From Croceibacterium ferulae (GTDB lineage Bacteria > Pseudomonadota > Alphaproteobacteria > Sphingomonadales > Sphingomonadaceae): a stretch of 64,000 nt of DNA. The stretch lies in contig NZ_QZVQ01000004.1 of NCBI RefSeq assembly GCF_003660445.1, positions 368,349-432,348 on the forward strand, in the 5' to 3' direction. Position numbers and translations under genes: made by a program. Under the pieces are notes generated by a model that ran no database searches, was not told the DNA's origin, and was given only the letters and a program-made list of their open reading frames with translations. This document shows, one piece after another, positions 38,092 to 47,198 of the stretch; within the stretch, counting starts at the first letter, position 1, and the number at the start of each line of letters is the position of its first letter.

Positions 38092-38681
38092 AGGGCCACG
38101 CGCCCGCCGCCTTGCGCAATCGCGCGCCGATTGCCGCCGTGCTGGCGGAGGAACTGCCGGAATGGGGCATCGTCCTGGAGGTCGCCAGCGGCACGGGCGA
38201 GCATGTCGTCCATTTTGCTCAGGCGTTCCCGCACCTGGTATGGCAGCCGAGCGACCCCGATGCGGATGCCCGCGCCTCCATCGCCGCCTGGGCGCAGGAG
38301 GCGCAGCTGCCCGACCTGCTGCCCCCGATCGCGCTCGATTGTTCGGCGGCCGAGTGGCCGGTGCCGCGGGCGGACGCGATCTTCTGCAGCAACATGGTGC
38401 ATATCAGCCCGGTCGCAGCGACGCTGGGCCTGGTGGCAGGGGCGGCCCGGCTGTTGCCGGCCGGTGCGCCGCTGCTGGTTTACGGGCCGTTTGTGGAAAG
38501 GGACGTGCCCACGGCGCCGTCCAACCTGGCCTTCCATGCCGACCTGCAGCGACGCAATCCGCGCTGGGGCCTGCGCGACCTCGCCTGGCTGGACGAGGTC
38601 GCCGGCGCGCACGGGCTGAGCCGTACGCGCCGGGTGGCGATGCCGGCCAACAATCTGATGCTGACCTACCGCCGGGGCTGA
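38088..38681 (+). CDS. DUF938 family SAM-dependent methyltransferase-like protein
   Basis: 197 residues. VLEVASGTGEHVVHFAQAFP is the SAM motif; DAIFCSNMVHISP and GPFVERDVPTAPSNLAFHADLQRRNP are typical of DUF938. The family is widespread in proteobacteria with no proven substrate. Coupled to dgt by a 4-bp overlap and followed by a strong hairpin. Confidence 0.87.
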   Translation: MKGHAPAALRNRAPIAAVLAEELPEWGIVLEVASGTGEHVVHFAQAFPHLVWQPSDPDADARASIAAWAQEAQLPDLLPPIALDCSAAEWPVPRADAIFCSNMVHISPVAATLGLVAGAARLLPAGAPLLVYGPFVERDVPTAPSNLAFHADLQRRNPRWGLRDLAWLDEVAGAHGLSRTRRVAMPANNLMLTYRRG

Positions 38682-38683
38682 AG

Positions 38684-38706
38684 GACCGGGCTCAGAGAGC
38701 CCGGTC
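38684..38706. terminator. Bidirectional hairpin between DUF938 and the entericidin-like gene
   Basis: Perfect 9-bp stem, arms GACCGGGCT and AGCCCGGTC, 5-nt loop. It overlaps the last codons of the small minus-strand gene. No T-run. Confidence 0.6.
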
Positions 38707-38820
38707 GCCGGCTTCGCCCACGCTCTGGATGTCGCGGCCAACGCCCTTGACGGTGTTGCAGGCGCTGACGGTCAGCGTGGCGGCGGCGAGGCAGAGGGCG
38801 AGGGCAAGCTTGCGGGTCAT
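38692..38820 (-). CDS. Entericidin A/B-like small lipoprotein
   Basis: 42 residues: a signal peptide with lipobox TVSACNTV (Cys21), then a short polar helix NTVKGVGRDIQSVGEAGDRA, matching entericidin-type proteins of alphaproteobacteria. AAAGGAG lies 9 bp before the ATG at 38820, supporting translation. Known relatives in E. coli form a small antidote/toxin-like pair; most bacterial homologues are single and uncharacterised. Confidence 0.8.
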   Translation of the reverse strand: MTRKLALALCLAAATLTVSACNTVKGVGRDIQSVGEAGDRAL

Positions 38821-38862
38821 GATGGTGGCTCCTTTTTCAGCTACAATGCACTAGCAAGCCAA

Positions 38863-39777
38863 TCAGGCATCTTCCAGCGGCGCCGGCGCCCGGCGCGCAC
38901 GGGACAGGCGGTGTTCGCGCCAGGCAATCACGACCCCGGCCCCGGCGATCAGCGGCGCACCGAACCAGGTGCTGCCCGGCGGCAAGGTGTCGAACAGCAG
39001 GAAGCCATACAGCGTGGCCCAGAACAGCGCGGAATAATCCATCACGATCACGCTGGAGAGTGACCCGAAGCGCAGGGCCGCCGTCAGCAGCAATTGCCCG
39101 ATCAGCCCGCTGACGCCGATGCCCGCGATCAGCAGCCAGCCGGTCGTATCATGTGCCTGGCTCACGAAGGGCAGGGCGATCGCCGTCATCGGGGCAGAAA
39201 AGGCCGCGAAGTAGAACACGATGCTCAGCGGCTTGTCCGTGCGGTTCAGGTCGGCGATCTGGATGGAGATCAGCGCCACCATGAACGCCGCGCCCAGCGC
39301 CACCAGCGCGCCATGCAGCGGGAAATGACTGCCGCCCGGCTGCGCGATGATCAGCACACCGGCAAACCCCGCCAGCACCGCGGACCAGCGCCACAACCCG
39401 ACCTGTTCCTTCAGCAGCACGACGGACAGCAGCACAGCGAAGATCGGCGCGGTGAAGCTGAAGGTCGTAGCCTCCGCCAGCGGCAGCAGAATGACCGCGC
39501 CGAAGGTGCACGCCATGCCGATCGTGCCATACAGCGCGCGCAGAAACTGCGTACCGGGGCGGCGGGTCTTCAGCGGCTGCAGGCTGCGCGCGGTCACCAG
39601 CACCCAGCCCAGCAGCAGCGGCACGGTGATGAACTGGCGCCAGAACATCAGTTCCAGCAGGTGCACGCCGCGCTGCGATGCCAGCTTGATCAGCGCCGAC
39701 ATCGTCGCCAGCGCGGCAACCGCGCCAAGGCGGATCAGCAGGGCGAGGAGCGGCCGGGTGGCCAGGGCGGCTTGCAT
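38863..39777 (-). CDS. EamA/DMT family transporter
   Basis: 304 residues from ATG 39777 with about ten membrane helices in two EamA repeats. The first contains ATMSALIKLASQRGVHLLELMFWRQ and the EATTFSFTAPIFAVLLSVVLLKE signature. The second contains AALRFGSLSSVIVMDYSALFWA. Exporters of this group move amino acids, metabolites or S-adenosylmethionine; the substrate is unknown here. Last of a minus-strand run after the PHA-type protein. Confidence 0.88.
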   Translation of the reverse strand: MQAALATRPLLALLIRLGAVAALATMSALIKLASQRGVHLLELMFWRQFITVPLLLGWVLVTARSLQPLKTRRPGTQFLRALYGTIGMACTFGAVILLPLAEATTFSFTAPIFAVLLSVVLLKEQVGLWRWSAVLAGFAGVLIIAQPGGSHFPLHGALVALGAAFMVALISIQIADLNRTDKPLSIVFYFAAFSAPMTAIALPFVSQAHDTTGWLLIAGIGVSGLIGQLLLTAALRFGSLSSVIVMDYSALFWATLYGFLLFDTLPPGSTWFGAPLIAGAGVVIAWREHRLSRARRAPAPLEDA

Positions 39778-39834
39778 GCTGCATTGCCATAGGTGCAGCG
39801 CAGCATCGCGCAACCGCGAAGGTGATGGCCGGCT

Positions 39835-40131
39835 CTATTTCAGCAGCTTGGGCCCCTGCTGGCGGATGGCGCCGGCGATCATCGGCTCCAGGAAGCTCAG
39901 CATCGGCGGCAGCGTCACGCTGAACAGCAGCTGCGTGTCGTCGATGTCCACGTTGCCGTCCACGACCTGTCCCATGGCGGTGATTGTCATGTGCATCCGG
40001 TCGGGCGTGGGCCAGTCGGTCTTCACCTCCGCCGCGCCGCCCGGCATGGCATCGGCCAGCGTATGACTGCGACTGCGCAGCCGTTCGCGCGCGGTGTCCC
40101 GGCCCAGCGTGTGGGGAATGGCGACCTGCAT
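39835..40131 (-). CDS. Polyhydroxyalkanoic acid system family protein
   Basis: 98 residues. VAIPHTLGRDTARERLRSRSHTLA at the start and the C-terminal LPPMLSFLEPMIAGAIRQQGPKLL match the small PHA-granule-region family. Function is unproven; it is predicted to associate with polyhydroxyalkanoate metabolism or membranes. The ATG at 40131 overlaps the upstream stop (TGATG). A TTG one codon earlier is possible. Confidence 0.8.
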   Translation of the reverse strand: MQVAIPHTLGRDTARERLRSRSHTLADAMPGGAAEVKTDWPTPDRMHMTITAMGQVVDGNVDIDDTQLLFSVTLPPMLSFLEPMIAGAIRQQGPKLLK

Positions 40132-40919
40132 CAATGCTTCTCCGGCTGTGTGGCGATCTGTGGGGCGATCTGGGGCGTGTCACCCGCGACTTCGCCATCG
40201 CTGTATCGGTATTCCAGGAACCGGGTTCGCACGGCCAGATCGTCCAGCGCGCCATCGGCCAGCTGGCGGGTCACCCGGTCCAGCTCCTCGCTGATCCGGC
40301 CCAGGCTTTCGGACAGGCGATCATCGGCGGTGGCGCCCGCATGATCCTCCCGCCGCAGCGATGCCGGCACGCGGCGCCATGCGTCCACCGTTTCGGGCAG
40401 GTGTTCGCCCACCAGCTTGCGCGTTTCCGCGGCGGCGGGGTGGCCGGGATCGATCGTCTCCAGCTGCAGGCCCAGCGCATCCAGCTGCACGCCGATCCGA
40501 TCCACCAGCGTCACCGCCGGCGCGGGCAGGGCAGGGCGCTGATGCTCCAGCCACAGCTCCGTCCGCGCGACCAGTTGGCGCGCATCGCTGGTCCGGGTCA
40601 GGTCCGCACGGCGCGGGACCTTCACCTTGGGAAAGTTGCTGAACACCAGCACGGCGACCAGCAGCGCCAATGCCGTCAGCATGACACCGGCGAAACCAAT
40701 GCCGTTCAGCACCAGCCCGGCCACCATCGCCGCCACCAGAATGGCGAGCACCGCCGCGCCGATCAGCTTCAGCCGGTTGACCAGGTTGCGCCGCCGCAGC
40801 CGGGCGGAGCCTTCGCCGATCGGCTGCCTGTCGACGCGCCGGCCGCCCCGCCGGTTCTCGTCCAGCGACGCGCGGGCGCTGCGCAGGATGGTGTCGCTGT
40901 GATGCGTGCTGTCGGCCAT
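40131..40919 (-). CDS. Membrane protein in XpaC-like position next to telA
   Basis: 262 residues. A basic cytoplasmic N-terminus (RRGGRRVDRQ), two adjacent membrane helices (LIGAAVLAILVAAMVAGLVL, FAGVMLTALALLVAVLVF) and a helical C-terminal domain from about residue 100. Layout and pairing with telA resemble the 5-bromo-4-chloroindolyl phosphate hydrolysis protein family (XpaC), but sequence motifs are not distinctive. Coupled to telA by TGATG. Confidence 0.65.
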   Translation of the reverse strand: MADSTHHSDTILRSARASLDENRRGGRRVDRQPIGEGSARLRRRNLVNRLKLIGAAVLAILVAAMVAGLVLNGIGFAGVMLTALALLVAVLVFSNFPKVKVPRRADLTRTSDARQLVARTELWLEHQRPALPAPAVTLVDRIGVQLDALGLQLETIDPGHPAAAETRKLVGEHLPETVDAWRRVPASLRREDHAGATADDRLSESLGRISEELDRVTRQLADGALDDLAVRTRFLEYRYSDGEVAGDTPQIAPQIATQPEKH

Positions 40920-42121
40920 CAGCTATCCAGGCTCAGCAGCCCGCGCTGCTCGATCTGCGCCGCCGCCTGCGACTGTCCTTCGGCCAGGGCGATATAGCCC
41001 TTGGACTTCTCCACCTCGGCAGACAGCGTGGTCACTGTCTGGCGCATGCTTTCCAGCGCGCGCAGCTTGAAGGTGTCGACCTCGTCCATCGTGTCGTAGA
41101 TGTTCTGGAAGGCGCGCTGCAGCGTTTCCAGCGGGATGGTGCTGCTGGCCGCCTGCTCGTGGATGCGGCCGGTGTTCTCGCGCAGCAGCTTGCTGGTGGA
41201 ATCGATGATCCCGGCGGTGGTCTGGTTCAGCGCGGTGATCTGGCCCAGCACCAACCGCTGGTTGGTCATCGCCTGGGCCACCGTCACCGCCGTGCGCAGC
41301 GCGCCCACGGTGGTGGTGCTGGCCCGGTCCACGCCCTTGACCAGTTCGACATTGTTCTTCTTGACCAGATCCAGCGCCAGATAACCCTGCACGCTGACCG
41401 CCATCTGCGTCAGCAGGTCCTGCGTGCGCTGACGGACATAGAACAGCGCGGTCTCGCGCACCGCTTTGGCCTTGGCCGGATCGGTCGAGTCCAGATTGGC
41501 GGCCTCCTCCTCCAGCCGGGCGTCCAGCGAGTTGGAGATATGGATCATCTGCTCCAGCTTGCCCATCGCCTCCCACAGCTTCTGCCGTTCCAGGTCGATG
41601 GCGGCATTGTCCATCAGCAGCTCGTCCTTGCCGCTGGACAGCCGCGTCAGGATCGCCTGGATGTGCCCCTGCGCGGAGGAATAGCTGTCGAAATAGGTCT
41701 TCAGCTTGTTGCCGAAGGGAATGATGCCCAGCAGCTTGCGCGGGGCGGTCGCCTTGCGGCCGGGATCCAGCTCTTCCACCGTGCGGCGCAGTTCGGCGAG
41801 GTCGGTGCCGACACCGCTATCCTTGTCCATCGCGCGGACCGGGCGATCCAGGAACCGGTTGGACATCTGCGCCGCGGCGGCGATCTCCTTGCGGCCCATA
41901 TTGGTGATCTGGTCGACCTTCTTGCCGAAATCGGGCGAGTTCGCGTCCAGCGCCACCAACTCGGCGACGAAGCCTTCGACCCGCTCATCCAGCTTGTTCT
42001 TCTGCGCGGCATCGACCGGCACCAGGCCGGCGGCACGTTCCGCCGTCACCACCGGCACAGGATCGGGCGGCGTCAGTTCCAGCTTGAAATCGTCGGTCGT
42101 GGCGGTCGGCGTCGTGGCCAT
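40919..42121 (-). CDS. telA: Toxic anion resistance protein TelA family
   Basis: 400 residues from ATG 42121. A nearly all-helical soluble protein with SGKDELLMDNAAIDLERQKLW, KNNVELVKGVDRASTTTVGALRTAV and AQAMTNQRLVLGQI, the conserved TelA core. Named for tellurite resistance in plasmids, but chromosomal copies are linked to envelope stress in general. First gene of the telA - xpaC-like - PHA - EamA run. Confidence 0.92.
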   Translation of the reverse strand: MATTPTATTDDFKLELTPPDPVPVVTAERAAGLVPVDAAQKNKLDERVEGFVAELVALDANSPDFGKKVDQITNMGRKEIAAAAQMSNRFLDRPVRAMDKDSGVGTDLAELRRTVEELDPGRKATAPRKLLGIIPFGNKLKTYFDSYSSAQGHIQAILTRLSSGKDELLMDNAAIDLERQKLWEAMGKLEQMIHISNSLDARLEEEAANLDSTDPAKAKAVRETALFYVRQRTQDLLTQMAVSVQGYLALDLVKKNNVELVKGVDRASTTTVGALRTAVTVAQAMTNQRLVLGQITALNQTTAGIIDSTSKLLRENTGRIHEQAASSTIPLETLQRAFQNIYDTMDEVDTFKLRALESMRQTVTTLSAEVEKSKGYIALAEGQSQAAAQIEQRGLLSLDS

Positions 42122-42268
42122 GCGTATCGTCTCCCGGGTGCCTCCAGCTGTATTAGTTGCGCAAGACACGCAATTCAAGCGGTTCACGTTCCAGTCGCAC
42201 CCCGCTATTGCCCTCGCTGGGCCGACCCGCGCGAAGATGCGCCCGTGCAGGAGCAATAGGAGGTGTAT

Positions 42269-42664
42269 TTGCCAACCGAACTCGCCGTGCTGGTGCTGGG
42301 CGCCGTGCTGCTGCTGGTGCACATCATGCTGGCCGGGCAATTCAAGACGCTGCAATATGGCGTCGAATGGAACGCCGGCGCGCGCGATGCCGACATGCCG
42401 CCGCTGAACGCGGTGGCCGGCCGGCTCAGCCGCGCGCAGGCGAACTACCAGGAAACCTTTCCGGTCGCGATCGTCGCGCTGATCGGCGTGGTGCTGGCAG
42501 GCAAGACCAGCGATCTCACCGCCATCGCCACATGGACGTGGCTGGTGAGCCGGATCGTCTATCTGCCGCTCTACTGGGCCGGGGTGCCCTATGTCCGCTC
42601 GCTGGCCTGGGGTGTCGCCACGCTGGCGCTGGTGGTGATCCTGGGCGTGCTGCTGTTCAGCTGA
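42269..42664 (+). CDS. MAPEG family membrane protein
   Basis: 131 residues, four helices. The family marks are NAGARD after helix 1, the loop RAQANYQETFPVAIVAL in helix 2 and ATWTWLVSRIVYLPLYWAGV. TTG 42269 is preferred: AGGAGG at 42258-42263 is 5 nt upstream, whereas GTG 42263 would begin inside it. MAPEG proteins include glutathione-dependent transferases; the bacterial role is unclear. The end overlaps the convergent gene by 8 bp. Confidence 0.85.
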   Translation: MPTELAVLVLGAVLLLVHIMLAGQFKTLQYGVEWNAGARDADMPPLNAVAGRLSRAQANYQETFPVAIVALIGVVLAGKTSDLTAIATWTWLVSRIVYLPLYWAGVPYVRSLAWGVATLALVVILGVLLFS

Positions 42665-43637
42665 CCCGCTCGCGGCCGGACTGGGCCAGCCGCTGGCGCG
42701 CGGTGTTGCCCGGCACGGCCACCTGCACGGAAGGATCGAACTCGCGCCCGACACCGGCGGCCCCGTCCTCCACCCACACCTCCACCAGCGTCTGGCTGTA
42801 GCCTGACGGGATGTAGCGCACGCGGAACCCGTCCGGATGCTCGCTCCACCGGCCTGACGGGATCACCTGGCTGCCCGGCCCTAGCGGGGCGGCACCGGCC
42901 AGGACGGCGATCGACTCCAGTTGCGCGAAATCGCCACCACCGCTGGCGAAGGCCTGCCGCAGCTCGGCCTCCGCCTCCACCACGGCGCGCAAGGGGGCGG
43001 GTACCTGGCCCAGCAGGCGGCTGAACGAATTGCCAGGCAGCAGGTCCAGCGCCGATCGGTTCAGCGTGGCCAGCTGGCGCGGGCTCAGCAGCGCGGCTGC
43101 CGCCAGCCGCAGACCATTGTTCAGGTCTTCCAGCTTGGCGCGCGACAGGATCGCCCAGATCAGCGACTGCACCGTCGATTGCTCGATCTCCGGCCGGGCC
43201 ACCGAATTGCGCAGGATAACGCGCACCACGATCTCGGCCGACCCCGCCAGCGGGGCATACAGGTATCCATCGCCTTCGCCCGGGCCATGCGTGCCGGCAT
43301 GCAGGCAGTAGCTCTGCGCGCTGTAGCTGTAATAGCCCGGCTGCAGCATGAAACCGCCGGTTGCGGTCCGCTCCAGCGCGGTCATCGGGGATGCCGGCAC
43401 GGTGGGCGTCACGCCGTCCAGCTCGGGCGCGCCCCACTGCGCATCACCCAGGCTGGTGGTGATCGGCTGCCCGCCGCCGATCAGGCCGTCGATCCCGATG
43501 CTTTCGGTCACGCCGCGCACCAGATCGCCCAACCGGAACTGCGCCCGCGCTGCCGGCGCCGCCACCGCACAGGCGAGCCCGCCCGCGATCATCGCCCGCC
43601 GTGTCGCCGAAACGCCCTTGGCCGCACACTCGTCCAT
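42657..43637 (-). CDS. Secreted protein of unknown function with Tat-like signal
   Basis: 326 residues. The N-terminus SATRRAMIAGGLACAVAAPAARA has the twin-arginine layout, with cleavage expected after ARA. The mature part has aromatic SYSAQSYCLHAGTHGPGEG, a helical middle with many leucines and GFRVRYIPSGYSQTLVEVWVE near the end. No family recognised. Downstream of the acyl-AMP ligase on the same strand, 86 bp apart. Confidence 0.7.
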   Translation of the reverse strand: MDECAAKGVSATRRAMIAGGLACAVAAPAARAQFRLGDLVRGVTESIGIDGLIGGGQPITTSLGDAQWGAPELDGVTPTVPASPMTALERTATGGFMLQPGYYSYSAQSYCLHAGTHGPGEGDGYLYAPLAGSAEIVVRVILRNSVARPEIEQSTVQSLIWAILSRAKLEDLNNGLRLAAAALLSPRQLATLNRSALDLLPGNSFSRLLGQVPAPLRAVVEAEAELRQAFASGGGDFAQLESIAVLAGAAPLGPGSQVIPSGRWSEHPDGFRVRYIPSGYSQTLVEVWVEDGAAGVGREFDPSVQVAVPGNTARQRLAQSGRERVS

Positions 43638-43723
43638 GCAGATACTCCCCCCAAAGCCCCTGCGCGCTGTGTTGCGAACAGCGCGCGATTTGGCAAGCGG
43701 GAAGGGTGCTGCGCGTCAGGCGT

Positions 43724-45451
43724 TCAAGCCGCCAGCGTGAACGGCTCAATCTCGCCCGAAAGATACAACTTCTTGGCCTTGGCCCGGCTCAGCTTGCCGC
43801 TGCTGGTGCGCGGCAGGCTGCGGGGCGGGACCAGTTCGACCACGCAGTTCATGCCGGTGATCGCGCGCACCTTGTCGCGGATCGTGTCGCGCAGCCGCAG
43901 CCGGTCCTCCGGGTCGGAGACGCGGCAATGCACCAGCACGGCGGGCGCTTCCTCGCCATTGTCCGTCTCGATGGAGAAGGCGGCGATATCGCCATGGTTG
44001 AAGCCGGGCAGCTGTTCCACCGCCCATTCGATATCCTGCGGCCAATGGTTCTTGCCGTTGATGATGATCATGTCCTTCGCCCGGCCGACGATGAACAGGT
44101 AGCCTTCCGCCATGTAGCCCATGTCGCCGGTGTCGAGCCAGCCATCCACCATGCAGTCGGCGGTCGCCTCCGCATTGCGGAAGTAGGAATGCATCACCGA
44201 CGGGCCGCGGCACCAGACCTTGCCGATCTGCCGGTCCTTGCGCAGGCCGCCATCCTCGCCGCGGATCGCCACTTCCATGTCGGGCAGCGGCTTGCCGCAA
44301 TTCACGATCGCGCGGTAGCGGGCCGGGCGGCTGAGGTCGCGGCGCGTGCCGCTCAGCCGTTCCTCCTCCACCAGCTCCACCCGGATGCCCTCGCCCGGTG
44401 GCATCACCGTGACCGCCAGCGTCGCCTCCGCCAAGCCGTAGCTGGGGGTGAAGGCGCCCGCCTTGAACCCGGCAGGGGCGAAAGCATTCACGAAGCCCTG
44501 CATCACGTCCGGCCGGATCATGTCCGCGCCATTGCCCGCGATGCGCCAGCGGGACAGGTCGAAGCGGTCGGCCACGCTGCTCTGGCTGGAGATGCGCCGG
44601 GCGCAGATGTCATAGCCGAAGGTCGGCGAGTAGGAGAGCGTCGTGCCCTGGTTGCGGCTGATCAGGTCCAGCCAGGCGAGCGGGCGCCGCGCGAAATGTT
44701 CCGTCTTCAGGTAATCCACGCTGACCTGATTGGCGATCAGCGACAGGAAGCAGCCGACCAGGCCCATGTCATGATACCACGGCAGCCAGCTTACGGCGCG
44801 ATCGCCTTCGCCCACTTCCATGCTGGTGGAATGGCCATACAGATTGTGCAGCAGCGCCCGGTGGGTCACCGCCACGCCGGTAGGGAACCGGGTCGATCCG
44901 CTGGAATATTGCAGGTAGCAGATGTCGTCCGGCTCGGGCGTCGGCAGCTCCACCTCGGGCGCCTCGCGCTCCGCGAAGCTGGCCCAGTCCAGGCCCTGGC
45001 AACCCTGCCGCGCCGCCGCCTCGCCGCACATGTCGGCCAGTTCCGGCGGATACAGCAAGATCGTCGGATCCGCGCTCCCCAGCTGCAGCGCCAGCTGCTC
45101 GATATAATTTTCGCGTCCACCGAACGTGGTCGGCAGCGGCAGCGGCACGGGCCAGGCACCCGCATAGACCGCGCCGCAGAACAGGGCGGCAAACGGCGCA
45201 GCGGTGTCCGCGATCAGCGCGACCCGGTCGCCCTTGCCGATACCCAGGGCCAGCAGCCGGCGCGCGCAGGCCAGCGCATCCGCACGCATGCGGGAATAGG
45301 GGTAAACCTCCGCCAGTTCCCCACGCATGTCGTGGAAATTCAGGCCCTTTTCGCTCTGCGCGGCATATTCGATCGCCTCCACGAAGGTGGCGAAATCCGC
45401 ACGCCGACGCGGCAGCGGGCAATCATTGGGGGTTGGAACCAAATTCGTCAT
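43724..45451 (-). CDS. Fatty-acyl-AMP ligase
   Basis: 575 residues from ATG 45451. ANL fold with YLQYSSGSTRFPTGV (P-loop), SWLPWYHDMGLVGCFL, SYGLAEATLAV, DGWLDTGDMGYMAEGYLFIVGRAKDMIIINGKN and the C-terminal Lys in RTSSGKLSRAKAKKLY. The WLPxYHDMGLxG and DMIIxxGKN strings are those of fatty-acyl-AMP ligases, which load acyl-adenylates on carrier proteins rather than CoA. In sphingolipid-making relatives such enzymes feed ceramide synthesis; no partner gene is adjacent here. Confidence 0.9.
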   Translation of the reverse strand: MTNLVPTPNDCPLPRRRADFATFVEAIEYAAQSEKGLNFHDMRGELAEVYPYSRMRADALACARRLLALGIGKGDRVALIADTAAPFAALFCGAVYAGAWPVPLPLPTTFGGRENYIEQLALQLGSADPTILLYPPELADMCGEAAARQGCQGLDWASFAEREAPEVELPTPEPDDICYLQYSSGSTRFPTGVAVTHRALLHNLYGHSTSMEVGEGDRAVSWLPWYHDMGLVGCFLSLIANQVSVDYLKTEHFARRPLAWLDLISRNQGTTLSYSPTFGYDICARRISSQSSVADRFDLSRWRIAGNGADMIRPDVMQGFVNAFAPAGFKAGAFTPSYGLAEATLAVTVMPPGEGIRVELVEEERLSGTRRDLSRPARYRAIVNCGKPLPDMEVAIRGEDGGLRKDRQIGKVWCRGPSVMHSYFRNAEATADCMVDGWLDTGDMGYMAEGYLFIVGRAKDMIIINGKNHWPQDIEWAVEQLPGFNHGDIAAFSIETDNGEEAPAVLVHCRVSDPEDRLRLRDTIRDKVRAITGMNCVVELVPPRSLPRTSSGKLSRAKAKKLYLSGEIEPFTLAA

Positions 45452-45589
45452 ATGCTGCAAGGCCAAACCCATCCCATGGCGCTGCCTGGCGCCTTTGCTC
45501 TATACACAAGGCACCGATCCCCAGGGGGCTCCGGGCCAAACTGCTCCCTTTGGCAAGGAGTGTGGCAGCAATAAGGCGATACTCCCAGG

Positions 45590-46171
45590 ATGCAAGGTGA
45601 CGAACCCGGTGATCCACAGGCGCAGACCGGTCGCCGCCGCATCCCGCCGCCGCTTGATCGCACCCGGCTGGAGGACCTGGCGCTCGCCTATGTCGCGCGC
45701 TTTGCCACCAGTGCGGGCAAGCTGGAACGCTATCTGACACGCAAGCTGCGCGAACGCGGCTGGAGCGGGGAGGGGCAGCCGCCGGTCGCTGCCATCATCG
45801 TCCGCCATGTGGAACTGGGCTATATCGACGATGCAGGCTTTGCCCGCGCGCGCGCGGGATCGCTGCTGCGGCGCGGCTACGGCCCGCGCCGTATCGGGCA
45901 AGTGCTGGGGGAGGCCGGCATTGCGGAACCGATCCGCCATGATGTGCGCCCTGATGGGCCCGCCCGGCGGCAGGCGGCGCTGGCCTTGGCCCGCAAGCGG
46001 CGCTTCGGTCCGTTTGGCGGAAAGGTGGCGGCCGATCCGGCGCTGCGCCAGAAACAGATTGCGGCCATGCTGCGCGCAGGCCACATGCTGGCCGAGGTGC
46101 GCGGCGTGATCGATGCGCCCAGCACGGCGGTGGCCGAAGGCTGGGCCGCCGCGGCCGATGATGATGACTGA
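45590..46171 (+). CDS. recX: RecX family regulatory protein
   Basis: 193 residues. The helical repeats include LALAYVARFATSAGKLERYLTRKLRERGW, VRHVELGYIDDAGFARARAGSLLRRGYGPRRI and RFGPFGGKVAADPALRQKQIAAMLRAGH. RecX inhibits or modulates RecA filaments. Divergent from the acyl-AMP ligase; recA is not beside it. Confidence 0.85.
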   Translation: MQGDEPGDPQAQTGRRRIPPPLDRTRLEDLALAYVARFATSAGKLERYLTRKLRERGWSGEGQPPVAAIIVRHVELGYIDDAGFARARAGSLLRRGYGPRRIGQVLGEAGIAEPIRHDVRPDGPARRQAALALARKRRFGPFGGKVAADPALRQKQIAAMLRAGHMLAEVRGVIDAPSTAVAEGWAAAADDDD

Positions 46172-46197
46172 CACACGATGACCTTCACGAGGTGACT

Positions 46198-46686
46198 ATG
46201 CGCCTGGCGTCCCTGCTGCTTTCCGCCCTGTCCGCCACCGCCGTGGTCGCCTGCGCACCGCAGGATGGCAGCGCCGGTTCGACGGCCCAGGCCGCGCCCG
46301 CCGTGCACGCGGAGTCCGGCCTGCGCGTGATCCCGCTGACGGTGGAGGCCGGCGGCACGACGCACCGCTTCCGCGTGGAAGTGGCCGAATCGGCCGAGGC
46401 GCAGGCGCGCGGGCTGATGTTCCGCACGAAGATGGGGCAGGACGAGGGGATGATCTTCCCCTACCGCTCGCCGCAGCAGCTGTCCTTCTGGATGCGCAAC
46501 ACGGTGCTGCCGCTGGACCTGGTCTTCATCGGGGCGGACAATCGGGTGATCAATGTCGCCGCCAATGCGGTGCCTTATTCGGAAGATCAGCTGATGTCCG
46601 AAGGGCCGGCGATCGCGGTGCTGGAACTGAATGGCGGCCGCGCGGCGCAGCTGGGCATCGGCCCGGGCGCCGTGGTCCGCTGGTAA
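46198..46686 (+). CDS. DUF192 domain lipoprotein
   Basis: 162 residues from ATG 46198 (a GTG two codons earlier is in frame). The lipobox is AVVACAP (Cys19). The DUF192 domain runs from about 55: FRVEVAESAEAQARGLMFRTKMGQDEGMIFPY, SFWMRNTVLPLDLVFI and LELNGGRAAQLGI. The family is a small beta-barrel of unknown activity, common in alphaproteobacteria. Shortly downstream of recX. Confidence 0.88.
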   Translation: MRLASLLLSALSATAVVACAPQDGSAGSTAQAAPAVHAESGLRVIPLTVEAGGTTHRFRVEVAESAEAQARGLMFRTKMGQDEGMIFPYRSPQQLSFWMRNTVLPLDLVFIGADNRVINVAANAVPYSEDQLMSEGPAIAVLELNGGRAAQLGIGPGAVVRW

Positions 46687-46767
46687 GGCGCGGACACGCG
46701 ATACGAGTGGCAACCTTTCTGCTGCCCCTTGCGCTTGGCAGGGGCGGCGCGCTAACGGCGGGGCACG

Positions 46768-47169
46768 ATGGGTATTCTCGGCAAGATCTTCACCTGGTGG
46801 GACGGCGCAACGATCGGCACCGCCCTGTTCTCCGCCCGCAAGGGGGAGCAGGTCGGCACTGACGCGCAGGGCAACAAGTACTTCCGCGCCGCCAAGCTGC
46901 GCGGGCCTGACGGGCGCGAGAAGCGCTGGATCATGTATAATGGAGCCAACGATGCCAGCCGCGTGCCAGCGGAATGGCATGGCTGGCTGCATCATTCCTA
47001 CGATGCACTGCCGGAAAGTCATCTGGCCCCGTCCAAGATCTGGGAAGTGGACTACACTCCCAACGCCACCGGCACGGTGGGCGCCTACCGGCCGGCCGGC
47101 GCGCTGGAGAAGGGTGGCCGTCGCGCGCGCGCGACAGGCGACTACGAAGCCTGGTCGCCCGACGCCTGA
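46768..47169 (+). CDS. NADH:ubiquinone oxidoreductase subunit NDUFA12 family protein
   Basis: 133 residues. FTWWDGATIGTALFSARKGEQVGTD, NKYFRA, RRWIMYNG-like KRWIMYNGANDASRVPAEWHGWLHH and a C-terminal GDYEAWSPDA are the family's marks. It is the accessory subunit of complex I shared with mitochondria, encoded away from the nuo operon in alphaproteobacteria. Followed by the DUF2155 gene. Confidence 0.93.
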   Translation: MGILGKIFTWWDGATIGTALFSARKGEQVGTDAQGNKYFRAAKLRGPDGREKRWIMYNGANDASRVPAEWHGWLHHSYDALPESHLAPSKIWEVDYTPNATGTVGAYRPAGALEKGGRRARATGDYEAWSPDA

Positions 47170-47198
47170 GATGATGGCCTGGTGGTGAAGGCGCGGTC